From the NCBI RefSeq assembly GCF_002120225.1, contig NZ_LAPZ01000003.1, positions 248,001 through 312,000 on the forward strand: a DNA stretch of 64,000 nucleotides. Reading direction: 5' to 3'. The notes beneath the pieces are model-generated. The model saw only the letters and a list, made by a program, of their open reading frames with translations, made no database searches and was not told where the DNA came from. This DNA comes from Tenacibaculum holothuriorum. Its GTDB lineage: Bacteria; Bacteroidota; Bacteroidia; Flavobacteriales; Flavobacteriaceae. A program made the translations under genes and the position numbers. Positions 18,444-28,309 of the stretch are shown piece by piece. Each line of letters begins with the position of its first letter. Position 1 is the stretch's first letter.

Positions 18444-18995
18444 ATGCAAGAAACTTTTAACGAACTTATAAGCTATTTAAAAAATCCTGTTTTAGAAAAA
18501 GATACAAATACAAATACAGGATATCGATTTAAAAAATTCTTTCATCTATTTGTCATTAGTATTATTACTGGAGCGGTCTTAACACCACTATTTTTTCTTA
18601 TTGAACATTTAGGGTGGGTAAATATGAACGATCATGCTATGGAAGAGTTAATGAATAGCATGCCAAAAATTGCAATTTTTCTTCTAGCTGTAATTGCTGC
18701 ACCTTTAATTGAAGAATTAATATTTAGAGCTCCTATCACTCTTTTCGATGATAAAAAAACGTTTAAAATTTCGTTTTATGTATTTGCTATAATTTTCGGA
18801 TTAGTACATTTAACAAACTTTAAAATTACAACTAACGTTTTACTTTTAGCACCAATATTAGTAGCTCCGCAAATAATTTTAGGAGGTTATTTAGGCTTTA
18901 TAAGAGTTAAATTCGGTTTAGTTTGGAGTATTTTATTACATGCTTGCTATAATGCTTTCTTCATGTTAATTACCTTTGCTAGCGATTTAACATAA
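18444..18995 (+). CDS. CPBP family intramembrane metalloprotease
   Basis: The 183-residue membrane protein has about five hydrophobic segments. The CPBP (ABI/CAAX protease) motifs are visible in order: EELIFR (EExxxR) near residues 92-97, FGLVH (FxxxH) near 116-120, and HACYN (HxxxN) near 167-171. These residues form the intramembrane metal site. Substrates are unknown; homologues process prenylated or membrane peptides or act as anti-phage or bacteriocin self-immunity proteins. It is co-oriented between lolD and the TIGR02757 gene, 10 bp before the latter. Confidence 0.92.
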   Translation: MQETFNELISYLKNPVLEKDTNTNTGYRFKKFFHLFVISIITGAVLTPLFFLIEHLGWVNMNDHAMEELMNSMPKIAIFLLAVIAAPLIEELIFRAPITLFDDKKTFKISFYVFAIIFGLVHLTNFKITTNVLLLAPILVAPQIILGGYLGFIRVKFGLVWSILLHACYNAFFMLITFASDLT

Positions 18996-19005
18996 ATACT
19001 AATAC

Positions 19006-19767
19006 GTGAAAAGAAGCGAACTCAAAGAATTTTTAGACGAAAAGGAACAGAAATACAACACGTTAGATTTTATTTCTAGCGATCCTATTCAAATTCCACA
19101 TCAGTTTTCTAAAAAAGAAGATATTGAAATTTCAGGATTTTTAGCCGCAACTATTGCATGGGGTAATCGAAAAATGATTATAAATAATGCCACTAAAATG
19201 GTTCAGTTAATGGACAATGCTCCTCATGATTTTATAATGAATCATTCTGAAGAGGATTTGAGTAATTTCGACGGATTTGTTCACCGCACTTTTAATGCTG
19301 AAGATTTTAAATTTTTCGTTAAATCACTCCAAAACATTTATACAAATCATAACGGTTTAGAAGCTGCTTTACATCCTAAACAAGAGGATAATTACAAATT
19401 AGCTATTCATAATTTTAAGAAATTATTTTTTGAAATTCCACATTTAGACAGAACTTTAAAGCATGTTTCCGATCCTGTAAAAGGTTCAGCGTCTAAACGA
19501 ATTAACATGTTTTTACGCTGGATGGTTCGTGACAATACTTCTGGTGTAGATTTTGGAATTTGGAAAACACATTCACCTGCTAATTTACATTGTCCGCTAG
19601 ATGTTCATACTGGTAATATTGCTAGAAAACTTCAAATATTAAAACGTAAACAAAACGATTGGAAAGCCATTGAAGAATTAGATATAATTCTTCGTGAGTT
19701 TGATAAAAACGATCCTGTTAAATACGATTATGCACTCTTCGGATTAGGTGTTTTTGAGAAGTTTTGA
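19006..19767 (+). CDS. TIGR02757 family protein
   Basis: This 253-residue protein belongs to the TIGR02757 family, widespread in Bacteroidota. Recognisable blocks are IEISGFLAATIAWGNRKMII, KGSASKRINMFLRWMVRDN, LHCPLDVHTGNIARKL and the C-terminal YDYALFGLGVFEKF. The arrangement recalls the helix-hairpin-helix DNA glycosylase fold, but activity is not established. Translation probably starts at the GTG at 19006, 10 bp after the CPBP stop, because no upstream ATG fits and the following KRSELKEFLDE looks like a natural N-terminus. Confidence 0.9.
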   Translation: MKRSELKEFLDEKEQKYNTLDFISSDPIQIPHQFSKKEDIEISGFLAATIAWGNRKMIINNATKMVQLMDNAPHDFIMNHSEEDLSNFDGFVHRTFNAEDFKFFVKSLQNIYTNHNGLEAALHPKQEDNYKLAIHNFKKLFFEIPHLDRTLKHVSDPVKGSASKRINMFLRWMVRDNTSGVDFGIWKTHSPANLHCPLDVHTGNIARKLQILKRKQNDWKAIEELDIILREFDKNDPVKYDYALFGLGVFEKF

Positions 19768-19797
19768 TATTTTTAAACTTCAAATCAAACAACCATA

Positions 19798-21285
19798 ATG
19801 AAAAAACAAATTTTCGTAATCGCATTTCTATTTATTAGCCTACAAATATTTTCGCAAGACATTCGAGTTCCGTTAGACACTACAGTAGTTACAAATAACA
19901 CTGTTGTTATTAAAGGAAAACGAATTTCATACAAAGCTCAAACAGGTACACAGCCGGTTTACGATGCTAAAGGAAATCCAAAAGCAACACTTTTTTATAC
20001 ATATTATTATAGAACAGATGTTACTAATAGAGAAAAAAGACCTTTGATAATGTCTTTTAATGGCGGACCAGGTTCTGCCTCTGTTTGGATGCACATTGCT
20101 TATACAGGTCCAAAAATATTAAAGATTGATGATGAAGGAAATCCTGTTCAACCTTATGGAATCAAAGACAATCCTTATTCTATTTTAGATGTTGCAGATA
20201 TTGTTTTTGTAAACCCAGTAAACACAGCTTACTCTCGACCAATTGTGCAACCTAAAAAGAAAGTTGATAAAAAATATTTCTTCGGAATTAATGCCGATGC
20301 TAAATATTTAGCTGATTGGTTAAACATGTTTATTACTAGAAACAACCGATGGAATTCACCCAAATATATTATTGGTGAAAGTTACGGAGGAACTCGTGTT
20401 ATGCAGCTTGCTTACGAATTACAAAGCAAACAATGGATGTATTTAAACGGAGTTATTATGGTTTCTCCTGCCGATTATCAATTATTAAGAACAAAAAGTT
20501 CTGAAGATTATGCTATAAACTTCCCTTATTTTACTGCTGCTGCATGGTATCATAAAATGTTACCCAAAAAATTACAGCAGCAAGATTTACTAGATATTTT
20601 ACCAAAAGCTGAGCAATTTTCAATCAATACTTTATTACCAGCATTAGCAAAAGGCGGTTATATTTCTTCTGCTGAAAAAAATGCTGTTGCAGAAAAAATG
20701 GCGTATTATTCCGGATTAAAAAAGCAGGTTATTTTACAACATAATTTAGAAGTTCCTAATAGGTATTTTTGGAAAGAATTATTACGAGATGCTAACGGAA
20801 AAACTATTGGTCGTTTAGATAGTAGATATTTAGGGTTGGATAGAAGAGAAACTGGTGATTCACCAGATTATAGCCCTGAATTAGTTTCTTGGTTGCATTC
20901 TTTTACTCCAGCTATCAATTATTATATTCAAAATGTATTAAACTTTAAAACAGATGTAAAATATAATATGTTTGGTGCTGTTCATCCTTGGGATTTTAGC
21001 AAAAATAATGCTCGCGAAAATCTTCGTAAAGCTATGGCTCAAAATCCGTATTTAAATGTATTAGTACAATCAGGTTACTACGATGGGGCTACAACGTATT
21101 CCGCAGCAAAATATACTCTGGGAAAAATTGATCCTAGCGGAAAACTAAAAAACCGTTTAAGTTTTAAAGGTTACAGAAGCGGACACATGATGTATTTAAG
21201 AAAGATAGATTTAGAAAAAGCGAACGACGACTTAAGAGAGTTTATTAAGAATAGTTCAAAGAATATAGGACCTGCTAAATACTAA
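19798..21285 (+). CDS. S10 family serine carboxypeptidase
   Basis: The 495-residue secreted peptidase has a signal peptide (MKKQIFVIAFLFISLQIFSQ). Peptidase S10 hallmarks are the oxyanion block FNGGPGSASVW, the nucleophile motif GESYGGTR (Ser near residue 198), a C-terminal Asp block (QSGYYDGATTY) and the catalytic His in YRSGHMMYL. The enzyme cleaves C-terminal amino acids from peptides, here in the periplasm or outside the cell. It follows the TIGR02757 gene by 30 bp and overlaps nothing. Confidence 0.93.
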   Translation: MKKQIFVIAFLFISLQIFSQDIRVPLDTTVVTNNTVVIKGKRISYKAQTGTQPVYDAKGNPKATLFYTYYYRTDVTNREKRPLIMSFNGGPGSASVWMHIAYTGPKILKIDDEGNPVQPYGIKDNPYSILDVADIVFVNPVNTAYSRPIVQPKKKVDKKYFFGINADAKYLADWLNMFITRNNRWNSPKYIIGESYGGTRVMQLAYELQSKQWMYLNGVIMVSPADYQLLRTKSSEDYAINFPYFTAAAWYHKMLPKKLQQQDLLDILPKAEQFSINTLLPALAKGGYISSAEKNAVAEKMAYYSGLKKQVILQHNLEVPNRYFWKELLRDANGKTIGRLDSRYLGLDRRETGDSPDYSPELVSWLHSFTPAINYYIQNVLNFKTDVKYNMFGAVHPWDFSKNNARENLRKAMAQNPYLNVLVQSGYYDGATTYSAAKYTLGKIDPSGKLKNRLSFKGYRSGHMMYLRKIDLEKANDDLREFIKNSSKNIGPAKY

Positions 21286-21293
21286 TCTTGGTA

Positions 21294-21674
21294 ATGCAAA
21301 CCTTTGTTCATTATTTTTTACACTTTGGATTTCCAATACTCTTAGCCTATATTTTCTTTAAAAAAGATTGGAAAAAAGTGAGTTTAATTCTGCTGGCTAC
21401 CATGCTTGTAGATTTAGATCACTTACTTGCTACACCTATTTTTGCTCCAAATAGGTGTAGTATTGGTTTTCATCCTCTACACACAGTTTATGCTATTGTA
21501 GTATATGTTTTTCTACTTTTCTTTAAGAAACCTTTTAACATCATCAGCATTGGTTTGCTACTACACATGCTTACCGATTTTATAGATTGTTTATTTATGT
21601 ATAATACTTGTAAAAGTTGTTTAGAAAATAGCCCTATTAAAGATATTTTAGAAAATGTCAGTAGTTTATTTTAG
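21294..21674 (+). CDS. DUF6122 family membrane protein
   Basis: A ~126-residue membrane protein of the DUF6122 type, with about four hydrophobic helices. Conserved polar residues sit in membrane context: VHYFLHFGFPILLAY, DLDHLLATPIF, CSIGFHPLH and HMLTDFIDC. The His/Asp set (DxDH, HPLH, HMLTDxxD) resembles metal-dependent membrane hydrolases, but this is inference. ATG at 21294 is preferred over the TTG at 21288. Its last 9 bases overlap the convergent gene on the minus strand. Confidence 0.85.
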   Translation: MQTFVHYFLHFGFPILLAYIFFKKDWKKVSLILLATMLVDLDHLLATPIFAPNRCSIGFHPLHTVYAIVVYVFLLFFKKPFNIISIGLLLHMLTDFIDCLFMYNTCKSCLENSPIKDILENVSSLF

Positions 21675-22400
21675 GTGCAAATCACAATACCAAAAGCTAG
21701 TATCATAGCTCTTAACTTTTTCTTTTGTTGAAGTATGGCAGTTTTGAGAATCGTCTTTATTTAGAGTATACGATCTTTTTACCTTCTCTCCTATTTCAAA
21801 TTTGATTGGAGTTTTAAAAATTGGTCCATCATAACAAAACGTGTGAAACTCTCCATTTTCTCCACAAACATCAATGTTTTCTGGTAAATCTTTAATGAAG
21901 TCTTCATCTATAATTCTACCTACAAATTCTTCTCCCAATAATTTAGCATTGACACACACAGTAATAGTTTTAAACCCTAATTCTAAAAATTCGTACAATA
22001 GTTTCTTTGTATCCTTTTTCCAAAGTGGATATACTCCTGCTATACCAACTTCCTTTAATTTTGAATCTCGATAATTACGTAAATCTTCTAAGAAAATATC
22101 TCCAAAAACTGCATGTTCATATCCTTGCAATTGCAATTCTGAAGTTTTCTCTTTCATTTTTTGATTGTACAAATCCATGGTAACATCAGCAGGAAATTCT
22201 ATTTTTTCTAAGGCAATTCCAATACTTTTAGCTTGAGCTTCTAACAAACTTTCGTGCAAACCATGCATAGAAACTCGTTGATAGTCTTTATTAATATTGG
22301 TTATTAATTTATCTACCTGGTATTCTTTGTATTGTAATACTTTATACAGCGCTAATGAAGAATCTTTACCAGAACTCCAATTAAAATAAGCTTTTTTCAA
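21666..22400 (-). CDS. Dph6-related ATP pyrophosphatase (diphthine--ammonia ligase family)
   Basis: The 244-residue adenine-nucleotide alpha-hydrolase family protein has the PP-loop FNWSSGKDSSLAL at the N-terminus. It also has the family blocks RVSMHGLHESLLEAQAKSIG, HAVFGDIFLEDLRNYR, PLWKKDT and NGEFHTFCYDGPIF. In eukaryotes and archaea the family amidates diphthine on EF2; bacteria lack diphthamide, so the real substrate here is unknown. The C-terminus (CHTSTKEKVKSY) overlaps the convergent DUF6122 gene by 9 bp. Confidence 0.9.
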   Translation of the reverse strand: MKKAYFNWSSGKDSSLALYKVLQYKEYQVDKLITNINKDYQRVSMHGLHESLLEAQAKSIGIALEKIEFPADVTMDLYNQKMKEKTSELQLQGYEHAVFGDIFLEDLRNYRDSKLKEVGIAGVYPLWKKDTKKLLYEFLELGFKTITVCVNAKLLGEEFVGRIIDEDFIKDLPENIDVCGENGEFHTFCYDGPIFKTPIKFEIGEKVKRSYTLNKDDSQNCHTSTKEKVKSYDTSFWYCDLHLK

Positions 22401-22504
22401 TCCTACTACTTTTTACCATGTAGAAGTGTTTATGTATAAAAACACTTCCGCTGAATTTATGCTTGCTAAAATAAACGTTCTACTTATTCTATGACACTTT
22501 TAAA

Positions 22505-24154
22505 CTAATTATCTTTAGTCAACTCTTTTAAAATTGTTGTTATTTTTCTAGCATTTTCTATAGAATTACAATAAACAGATACTTTGTTTGTGTAATTTTT
22601 TATTTGTCCGTCTTTGTAGGTTTTAATAATTTTCTCTTGATAATTAGTTGAAAAATCTACCAAAACTTTTTTACTAGAAACCTTCATTTTTATAGAGTTC
22701 GGGTCAATATCCGACAGTTTAAACTCTTGTATATTTTCTTCTTCTTTTTTACTTGTTCTTTTTAAAACAGTAAGTTTTACAATACCGTCATCTAATTTTT
22801 CAAGCTTTTGATTGTAACTTACATTTCCATAATCTACTTCTTTAATTTCTGCTATTAAACTGTTAAATGTTAGAAGTGTTTTTATAGGTTCATCTTTACA
22901 AAAATCTACCATTTGTTGTAAAACACTCTTACAAATAATAGCATCTCCTACCGAATTACAAGCCAAACTTATTTTGTTAACATAGTTTAGTTCTCCATCT
23001 TTTAGCTGTTTAATAAAATTACTCTTTGCTTTTGTTTTAAAAGGAACAAATACCTTTCTACCTGATATAGCAATATCGATACTCTGTTTGTTTATATCTT
23101 TAAAATTGAACTGATATTCGTAATCTGTTTTCTTTTTTTCAGTAGTAAGAACTTGGGTAAAATCAATCAAACAATCTCCTGTTATTTTTTGACTAATCTC
23201 TGTTTTATCTGTATTTATTTTCAAAGATTTTTTATTCAAAATTTCTATTCCTTCAACCAATGACTTTATTTTAGGAATACTAACTTCAAATTCTTTTTCA
23301 GCAAGCGGAACAATGTCTTGTAATACTCTTTGAATCTGTCTTGCTTCTTCTATGGAATTGCATTCAATATCTAATAAATTCGAGTAATTCTTTTGCGTTC
23401 CATTTTCACTTACCTTAATCATTTTAAGTTTTCTTTTTGTGTAAAAACTTACCACTAAGTTGCTTCCTTTCGTTTTAAACTCAATAGAATTTGAATTAAT
23501 TTTAGACAAGTTAAAAGCATACTTCTTTTGAATAGATCCTTTTTTATTCTCTACTGTCTTAGTAAAAATAACACTCGCAGGATGTTCTTTATTCTCTGCC
23601 AAATTTTGTACGAACTTAGCTTTAGGAGAAGTTACGTTTTTTACATTCTTAATTAACCAATCTAATCGATCATCATAAGACGTTAAAGACAATTTACTTT
23701 CAGTAATTTTATCCGATACTTTAATTATTTTTTTGATGGAAGAAACCAATTCTCTAGCATTACTAATATCTTTAGCTATAAGATTAAATTGTTTTTGATA
23801 ACTAACTTTTTCTGAATTAACCGTTTCTTTTAGTAATTTTTGATTCTTCTTAGTGTTTACAATAACTTTTATAGCATCTTTAGATGTTTTATAATGAACA
23901 GTATTTGCATCGATATCTGCAAAATTGAATTGATATTTTTTAATAGTTTCTTTTCCTTTTTTTGAAATCTCTTTTACACTCACTTCAACAACTGGAACTT
24001 CTTGAACAATTAAACTTTGTGCAAATGAGCTTTTAGAAGTTTCAACTGTTTGAAGACCTGTTGAAATTTCTTGAATTAAACTATCAAAACTTTGACTGTG
24101 ACACCAAGTAGTAGCCACAAAAACGTAGAAAAATACACTTAAAAAAAACCTCAT
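22505..24154 (-). CDS. Secreted protein of four tandem ~135-residue repeats, unknown function
   Basis: The 549-residue protein has a signal peptide (MRFFLSVFFYVFVATTWCHS, then Q). The remainder is four degenerate repeats starting near residues 24, 160, 297 and 430. Each has a leading helix (SLIQEI, WLIKNV, SLVEGI, SLIAEI) and a core of the form YQFNFxDIDxxSIxxK, a beta strand ending in FxTK, KxIKxxxxGxxxxYxNK, and a closing CNSxxxARxIxxxLxxI helix. The CNS cysteine is present in repeats 2-4 and missing in repeat 1. No known domain is recognised. It stands alone between the Dph6-like gene and a divergent M14 peptidase. Confidence 0.85.
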   Translation of the reverse strand: MRFFLSVFFYVFVATTWCHSQSFDSLIQEISTGLQTVETSKSSFAQSLIVQEVPVVEVSVKEISKKGKETIKKYQFNFADIDANTVHYKTSKDAIKVIVNTKKNQKLLKETVNSEKVSYQKQFNLIAKDISNARELVSSIKKIIKVSDKITESKLSLTSYDDRLDWLIKNVKNVTSPKAKFVQNLAENKEHPASVIFTKTVENKKGSIQKKYAFNLSKINSNSIEFKTKGSNLVVSFYTKRKLKMIKVSENGTQKNYSNLLDIECNSIEEARQIQRVLQDIVPLAEKEFEVSIPKIKSLVEGIEILNKKSLKINTDKTEISQKITGDCLIDFTQVLTTEKKKTDYEYQFNFKDINKQSIDIAISGRKVFVPFKTKAKSNFIKQLKDGELNYVNKISLACNSVGDAIICKSVLQQMVDFCKDEPIKTLLTFNSLIAEIKEVDYGNVSYNQKLEKLDDGIVKLTVLKRTSKKEEENIQEFKLSDIDPNSIKMKVSSKKVLVDFSTNYQEKIIKTYKDGQIKNYTNKVSVYCNSIENARKITTILKELTKDN

Positions 24155-24310
24155 AGCTTATAATATTTGAGTTCTATCAAATTTAAGTTTTTTTTATTTA
24201 TCGATTTCCTTTTTAATAAAACTTGAGGTTTTTTCTTGTATTAACAAACATTTCAAACCAAAATGTTTTTTTTATTTTTTTACATTTACACAGCTATCAA
24301 ATTAATTACA

Positions 24311-26797
24311 ATGAAATACAAATTATTGCTCCTTTTTTTAACAATAAATATTACACTCTTTGCTCAAAAAATTAAATCTCCAGAAGAGTTTTTAGGTTAT
24401 AAATTAGGAGAACGCTTTACCAGACATCATAAAGTAATAGACTATTTTAACTATGTTAGTAAAAATTTAAACAATGTGATTCTCGAAAAATATGGAGAAA
24501 CCAACGAACATCGTCCTTTGAACGTTGCCTTTGTCTCTTCTCAAAAAAACATTGACAATCTAGAACAAATTAGACAAAACAATTTAGCACAAGCAGGAAT
24601 TTCTAACAACATTAAAAAAGATAATAATATTGCCATTGTTTGGTTAAGTTATAATGTTCATGGTAACGAAGCTTCGAGTACAGAAGCTGCAATGCAAACT
24701 TTGTATGAATTGGTTACCAATAAAAAAAGTTATTTAGAAAACACACTTGTTATTATAGACCCAGCAGTAAACCCTGATGGAAGAGATCGCTATGTAAACT
24801 GGTACAATCAAGTAAGTAGTTCACCATATAATACCAATCAAGAAGCTAAAGAACATAGAGATCCATGGCCTACGGGTAGACCAAATCATTACCTTTTTGA
24901 TTTAAACAGAGATTGGGCTTGGGCAACTCAAGTAGAAACTCAACAACGTTTAAAAGTATATAACAAATGGTTACCTCATATTCATGTAGATTTTCATGAG
25001 CAGTACATCAACAATCCATATTATTTTGCTCCAGCAGCTGAACCATTTCATGAAATTATTTCCGATTGGCAACGTGATTTTCAAACTCAAATAGGAAAAA
25101 ATCATGCAAAACATTTCGACAGAAACAATTGGTTGTATTTTACTAAAGAGAGTTTTGATTTATTATATCCAAGTTACGGAGATACCTACCCTACTTTTAT
25201 GGGAGCTATCGGAATGACTTATGAACAAGCGGGTCACGGAATGGCAGGTCTTGGAATAGATACTGACCATGGTTACGAACTTACTTTAGTAGATCGTGTA
25301 AAACATCATAATACAACAGGACTTTCTACTATTGAAATAGCTTCTAAAAATGCGGAAAAACTAAATAGTGAATTCAAAAAGTTTTTCGAAAATAAAAACT
25401 TAACCTATAAAAGTTATGTATTAAAAAACACAAATGACGATAAAATTAATCGTTTAACTGAATTGTTAGACAAGCATGAAATTGCATATAATTACGCTAA
25501 ACCTGCTAAGGTTTCAGGGTTCGATTATACTACTTCTAAAAAAGGAAGTATGCAAACAACTGCTAAAGATTTGGTAATTCATACAGATCAACCAAAAGGA
25601 AAAATGGTTAAAGCACTATTTGAACCAAACACTAAATTAGCAGATTCATTAACATACGATATCACAGCTTGGGCTTTACCATATGCGCACGGTTTAAAAG
25701 CAATCGCTTCTAAAAACAAAATTGCTTCTGAAAAAAAGAACAAGATTCAAAAGAAAAATAACACCGTATCTCCATCGTCTTATGCTTACATTTCAAAATG
25801 GAATAGTTTAGAGGATGCTACTTTCTTGGCAGAACTTCTTCAAAAAAACATTAAAGTGCGTTTTTCTGAAAAACCGTTTTCAGTTGGAGGAAAATCTTAT
25901 AAAAGAGGAAGCTTAATCATTTTAAGACATGATAATAAAACTGTAAAAGATTTTGATGCAAAACTGATTGCTATTGCTAATGATAACAACCGTGAAATTA
26001 ATCCTGTTAATACTGGTTTTGTAAGTTCTGGGGTTGATTTTGGTTCGTATAGTGTGAAACCAATCAATAAACAAAAAGTTGCGGTTTTATCAGGAAAAGG
26101 GACTTCATCACTAAGTTTTGGGGAAATTTGGCACTTTTTTGAGCAACAATTAAAATACCCAATAACTATTTTAGATTCAGAAAGGCTAGGTCAAATTAAC
26201 TTAAATAACTACGATGTTTTAATTATTCCGAATGGATATTATGGAAGTATTTTAAATAAAGGAGCTTTGACTAAAATAAAAAAATGGATAAGTTCAGGGG
26301 GTACTACAGTTGTTATTGGTAATGCTTTACGCAGTTTCGCAGATAAAAAACAATTCGCATTAAAAACAAAAAAAGGAGATACCACTAAGGTTAAAAAAGC
26401 AAATTTAACTCCGTATGCACAATTAGAAAGAGAAAGTACCAACAACTTAATTACTGGAGCTATCTTTAAGAGTAAGGTAGATGCTACGCATCCGTTAGCT
26501 TTTGGCTATGACGACACGTATTTTTCTTTAAAACTAGGAAACACAAGCTATAACTATCTTAAAAAAGGAGGAAATGTAGCTTATTTCACAAAAGATGCGA
26601 AAAACATATCTGGTTTTGCCGGTAAGAAAGCATTGAAAAACATTCCTAAATCACTATTATTCGGAGAAGAACAAATTGGGCGCGGTAGTATTATTTATAT
26701 GGTAGACAATCCACTATTCCGTTCTTTTTGGGAAAACGGAAAATTATTTTTTGCCAATGCAGTTTTCTTTAGAAACTCATCTGTAATAAAAAAGTAA
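24311..26797 (+). CDS. M14 family zinc carboxypeptidase
   Basis: A ~828-residue secreted metallopeptidase. ATG at 24311 is chosen because it begins a clean signal peptide (MKYKLLLLFLTINITLFAQ); the upstream in-frame ATG at 24263 would put a second hydrophobic stretch ahead of it. The M14 zinc site is visible: HGNEASSTEA (HxxE), NPDGRDRY with the substrate-binding Arg, VDFHEQ (third ligand), and the catalytic Glu region MTYEQAGHG. The C-terminal ~300 residues form a Rossmann-like domain (VAVLSGKGTSSLSFGEIW, LIIPNGYYG) as in large Bacteroidota M14 proteins. Likely role: extracellular or periplasmic peptide degradation. Confidence 0.92.
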   Translation: MKYKLLLLFLTINITLFAQKIKSPEEFLGYKLGERFTRHHKVIDYFNYVSKNLNNVILEKYGETNEHRPLNVAFVSSQKNIDNLEQIRQNNLAQAGISNNIKKDNNIAIVWLSYNVHGNEASSTEAAMQTLYELVTNKKSYLENTLVIIDPAVNPDGRDRYVNWYNQVSSSPYNTNQEAKEHRDPWPTGRPNHYLFDLNRDWAWATQVETQQRLKVYNKWLPHIHVDFHEQYINNPYYFAPAAEPFHEIISDWQRDFQTQIGKNHAKHFDRNNWLYFTKESFDLLYPSYGDTYPTFMGAIGMTYEQAGHGMAGLGIDTDHGYELTLVDRVKHHNTTGLSTIEIASKNAEKLNSEFKKFFENKNLTYKSYVLKNTNDDKINRLTELLDKHEIAYNYAKPAKVSGFDYTTSKKGSMQTTAKDLVIHTDQPKGKMVKALFEPNTKLADSLTYDITAWALPYAHGLKAIASKNKIASEKKNKIQKKNNTVSPSSYAYISKWNSLEDATFLAELLQKNIKVRFSEKPFSVGGKSYKRGSLIILRHDNKTVKDFDAKLIAIANDNNREINPVNTGFVSSGVDFGSYSVKPINKQKVAVLSGKGTSSLSFGEIWHFFEQQLKYPITILDSERLGQINLNNYDVLIIPNGYYGSILNKGALTKIKKWISSGGTTVVIGNALRSFADKKQFALKTKKGDTTKVKKANLTPYAQLERESTNNLITGAIFKSKVDATHPLAFGYDDTYFSLKLGNTSYNYLKKGGNVAYFTKDAKNISGFAGKKALKNIPKSLLFGEEQIGRGSIIYMVDNPLFRSFWENGKLFFANAVFFRNSSVIKK

Positions 26798-26820
26798 ACC
26801 ATATTTCACATAACAAAATA

Positions 26821-26849
26821 AAAAAATCCTGCTAATGCAGGATTTTTTT
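26821..26849. terminator. Bidirectional intrinsic terminator
   Basis: Stem TCCTGC (26827-26832) / GCAGGA (26837-26842), TAAT loop, A-tract left and T-tract right, between the convergent M14 and rimO genes. Confidence 0.85.
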
Positions 26850-26860
26850 ATTTTGTATTT

Positions 26861-28213
26861 TTATTTATTCCTTTGATTCATAGGAACAGGTCTTTCTTGT
26901 TTTACCAGCGGAGTTCCGTATAAATCGAAATCACCAGCATCGTATATTTCAATATCAATAAACTCTCCTAGTTTAATATAATGCTCGCGAGCATCTACAA
27001 TCACATCGTTATCTACATCTGGTGAATCAAATTCTGTACGTCCGTAGTAATATTCTCCATCTTTTCTATCAAATAAACAACGGAAGGTTTTTCCAATCTT
27101 TTCTTGATTTAATTCCCAAGATATTTGCGATTGAACTTCCATAATTTCATTTACTCTTCTAAACTTCACATCTGCTGGTACGTCATCTTCCAAAGCATAT
27201 GCCCCCGTATTTTCTTCATGAGAATATTCAAAAGCTCCTAAACGTTCAAAACGCATTTCTTCTACCCAATCTTTCATTTCTTGAAACTGCTCTTCCGTTT
27301 CACCAGGGTATCCAACAATCAACGTTGTTCTGATTGCCATATTAGGTACGTATTCTCTAAACTTATGAATCAATGCCGTAGTTTTTTCATGGGTTGTACC
27401 ACGTTTCATTGATTTTAAAATTTCTGTATTGATATGCTGTAAAGGAATATCTAAATAGTTACACACTTTAGGTTCTTCTTTCATTACATCTAATACATCC
27501 ATTGGAAATCCTGAAGGGAATGCATAGTGCAAACGAATCCACTCTATACCTTCTACTTTTACTAACTCTTTTAATAAATCTGCTAAGGCTCTTTTTTTGT
27601 ACAGATCTAAACCATAATAGGTTAAATCTTGAGCAATCAACATGATTTCTTTAATTCCTTTTTCTGCTAACTTCTTAGCTTCCGTAACTAAATCTTCTAT
27701 TGGAGTTGACTTGTGTTTCCCTCTCATTAATGGTATTGCACAAAACGAACAAGGACGGTCACAACCTTCTGCAATTTTTAAATAGGCATAATGTTTTGGC
27801 GTAGTCGTTAAACGTTCACCAATTAATTCATGCTTATAATCAGCTTCTAAAACCTTTAATAATTCTGGTAAATCATGCGTACCAAAATATTGATCTACAT
27901 TTTTTATCTCAGCTTCTAAATCTGGCTTATAACGTTCACTTAAACAACCAGAAACAAATACTTTATCTACTTCTCCTCGCTCCTTTTTTTGCGCATAATG
28001 TAAAATGGTATCAACACTTTCTTCTTTTGCCTTACCAATAAACCCACAAGTATTTATTACAACGATGTTACCATCATCATTTTCATCTTCATGAACAACA
28101 TTCTTTCCGTTCGCTTTTAGTTGCCCCATTAATACTTCACTATCGTAAACGTTTTTAGAACATCCTAAAGTAACTACATTAATCTTATTCTGTTTTGTTG
28201 TTTTTGTGCGCAT
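26861..28213 (-). CDS. rimO: Ribosomal protein S12 methylthiotransferase
   Basis: RimO is a radical-SAM enzyme that methylthiolates Asp88 of ribosomal protein S12. The 450 residues show the N-terminal UPF0004 domain (VVTLGCSKNVYDSEVLMGQL, NTCGFIGKAKEESVD). The radical-SAM CxxxCxxC cluster motif is in EGCDRPCSFCAIPLMRG, followed by LIAQDLTYYGLDL, PLQHI, and a C-terminal TRAM domain ending IEIYDAGDFDLYGTP. The DLYG ending is typical of RimO rather than MiaB. It probably follows ftsY in related genomes; here an HNH-like gene on the opposite strand separates the two. Confidence 0.97.
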   Translation of the reverse strand: MRTKTTKQNKINVVTLGCSKNVYDSEVLMGQLKANGKNVVHEDENDDGNIVVINTCGFIGKAKEESVDTILHYAQKKERGEVDKVFVSGCLSERYKPDLEAEIKNVDQYFGTHDLPELLKVLEADYKHELIGERLTTTPKHYAYLKIAEGCDRPCSFCAIPLMRGKHKSTPIEDLVTEAKKLAEKGIKEIMLIAQDLTYYGLDLYKKRALADLLKELVKVEGIEWIRLHYAFPSGFPMDVLDVMKEEPKVCNYLDIPLQHINTEILKSMKRGTTHEKTTALIHKFREYVPNMAIRTTLIVGYPGETEEQFQEMKDWVEEMRFERLGAFEYSHEENTGAYALEDDVPADVKFRRVNEIMEVQSQISWELNQEKIGKTFRCLFDRKDGEYYYGRTEFDSPDVDNDVIVDAREHYIKLGEFIDIEIYDAGDFDLYGTPLVKQERPVPMNQRNK

Positions 28214-28234
28214 ATCTTAAAAAAAATCGGTGTG

Positions 28235-28242
28235 CAAAGATA
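28235..28242 (-). promoter_or_regulatory. -7 promoter element of rimO
   Basis: The minus strand reads TATCTTTG, an exact TAnnTTTG, 21 bp before the rimO ATG. Confidence 0.55.
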
Positions 28243-28309
28243 CGTTTTAATTCAGCTTTTTATATGGTTTAAATTGTGAAAATTTAGTTTGATTTTTAAG
28301 CTTGTTTTC

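Noticed and set aside
22423..22448. Hairpin GAAGTGTTT / AAACACTTC as an intrinsic terminator of the four-repeat protein
   Set aside because: No T-tract follows the stem on the minus strand, so I did not annotate it.
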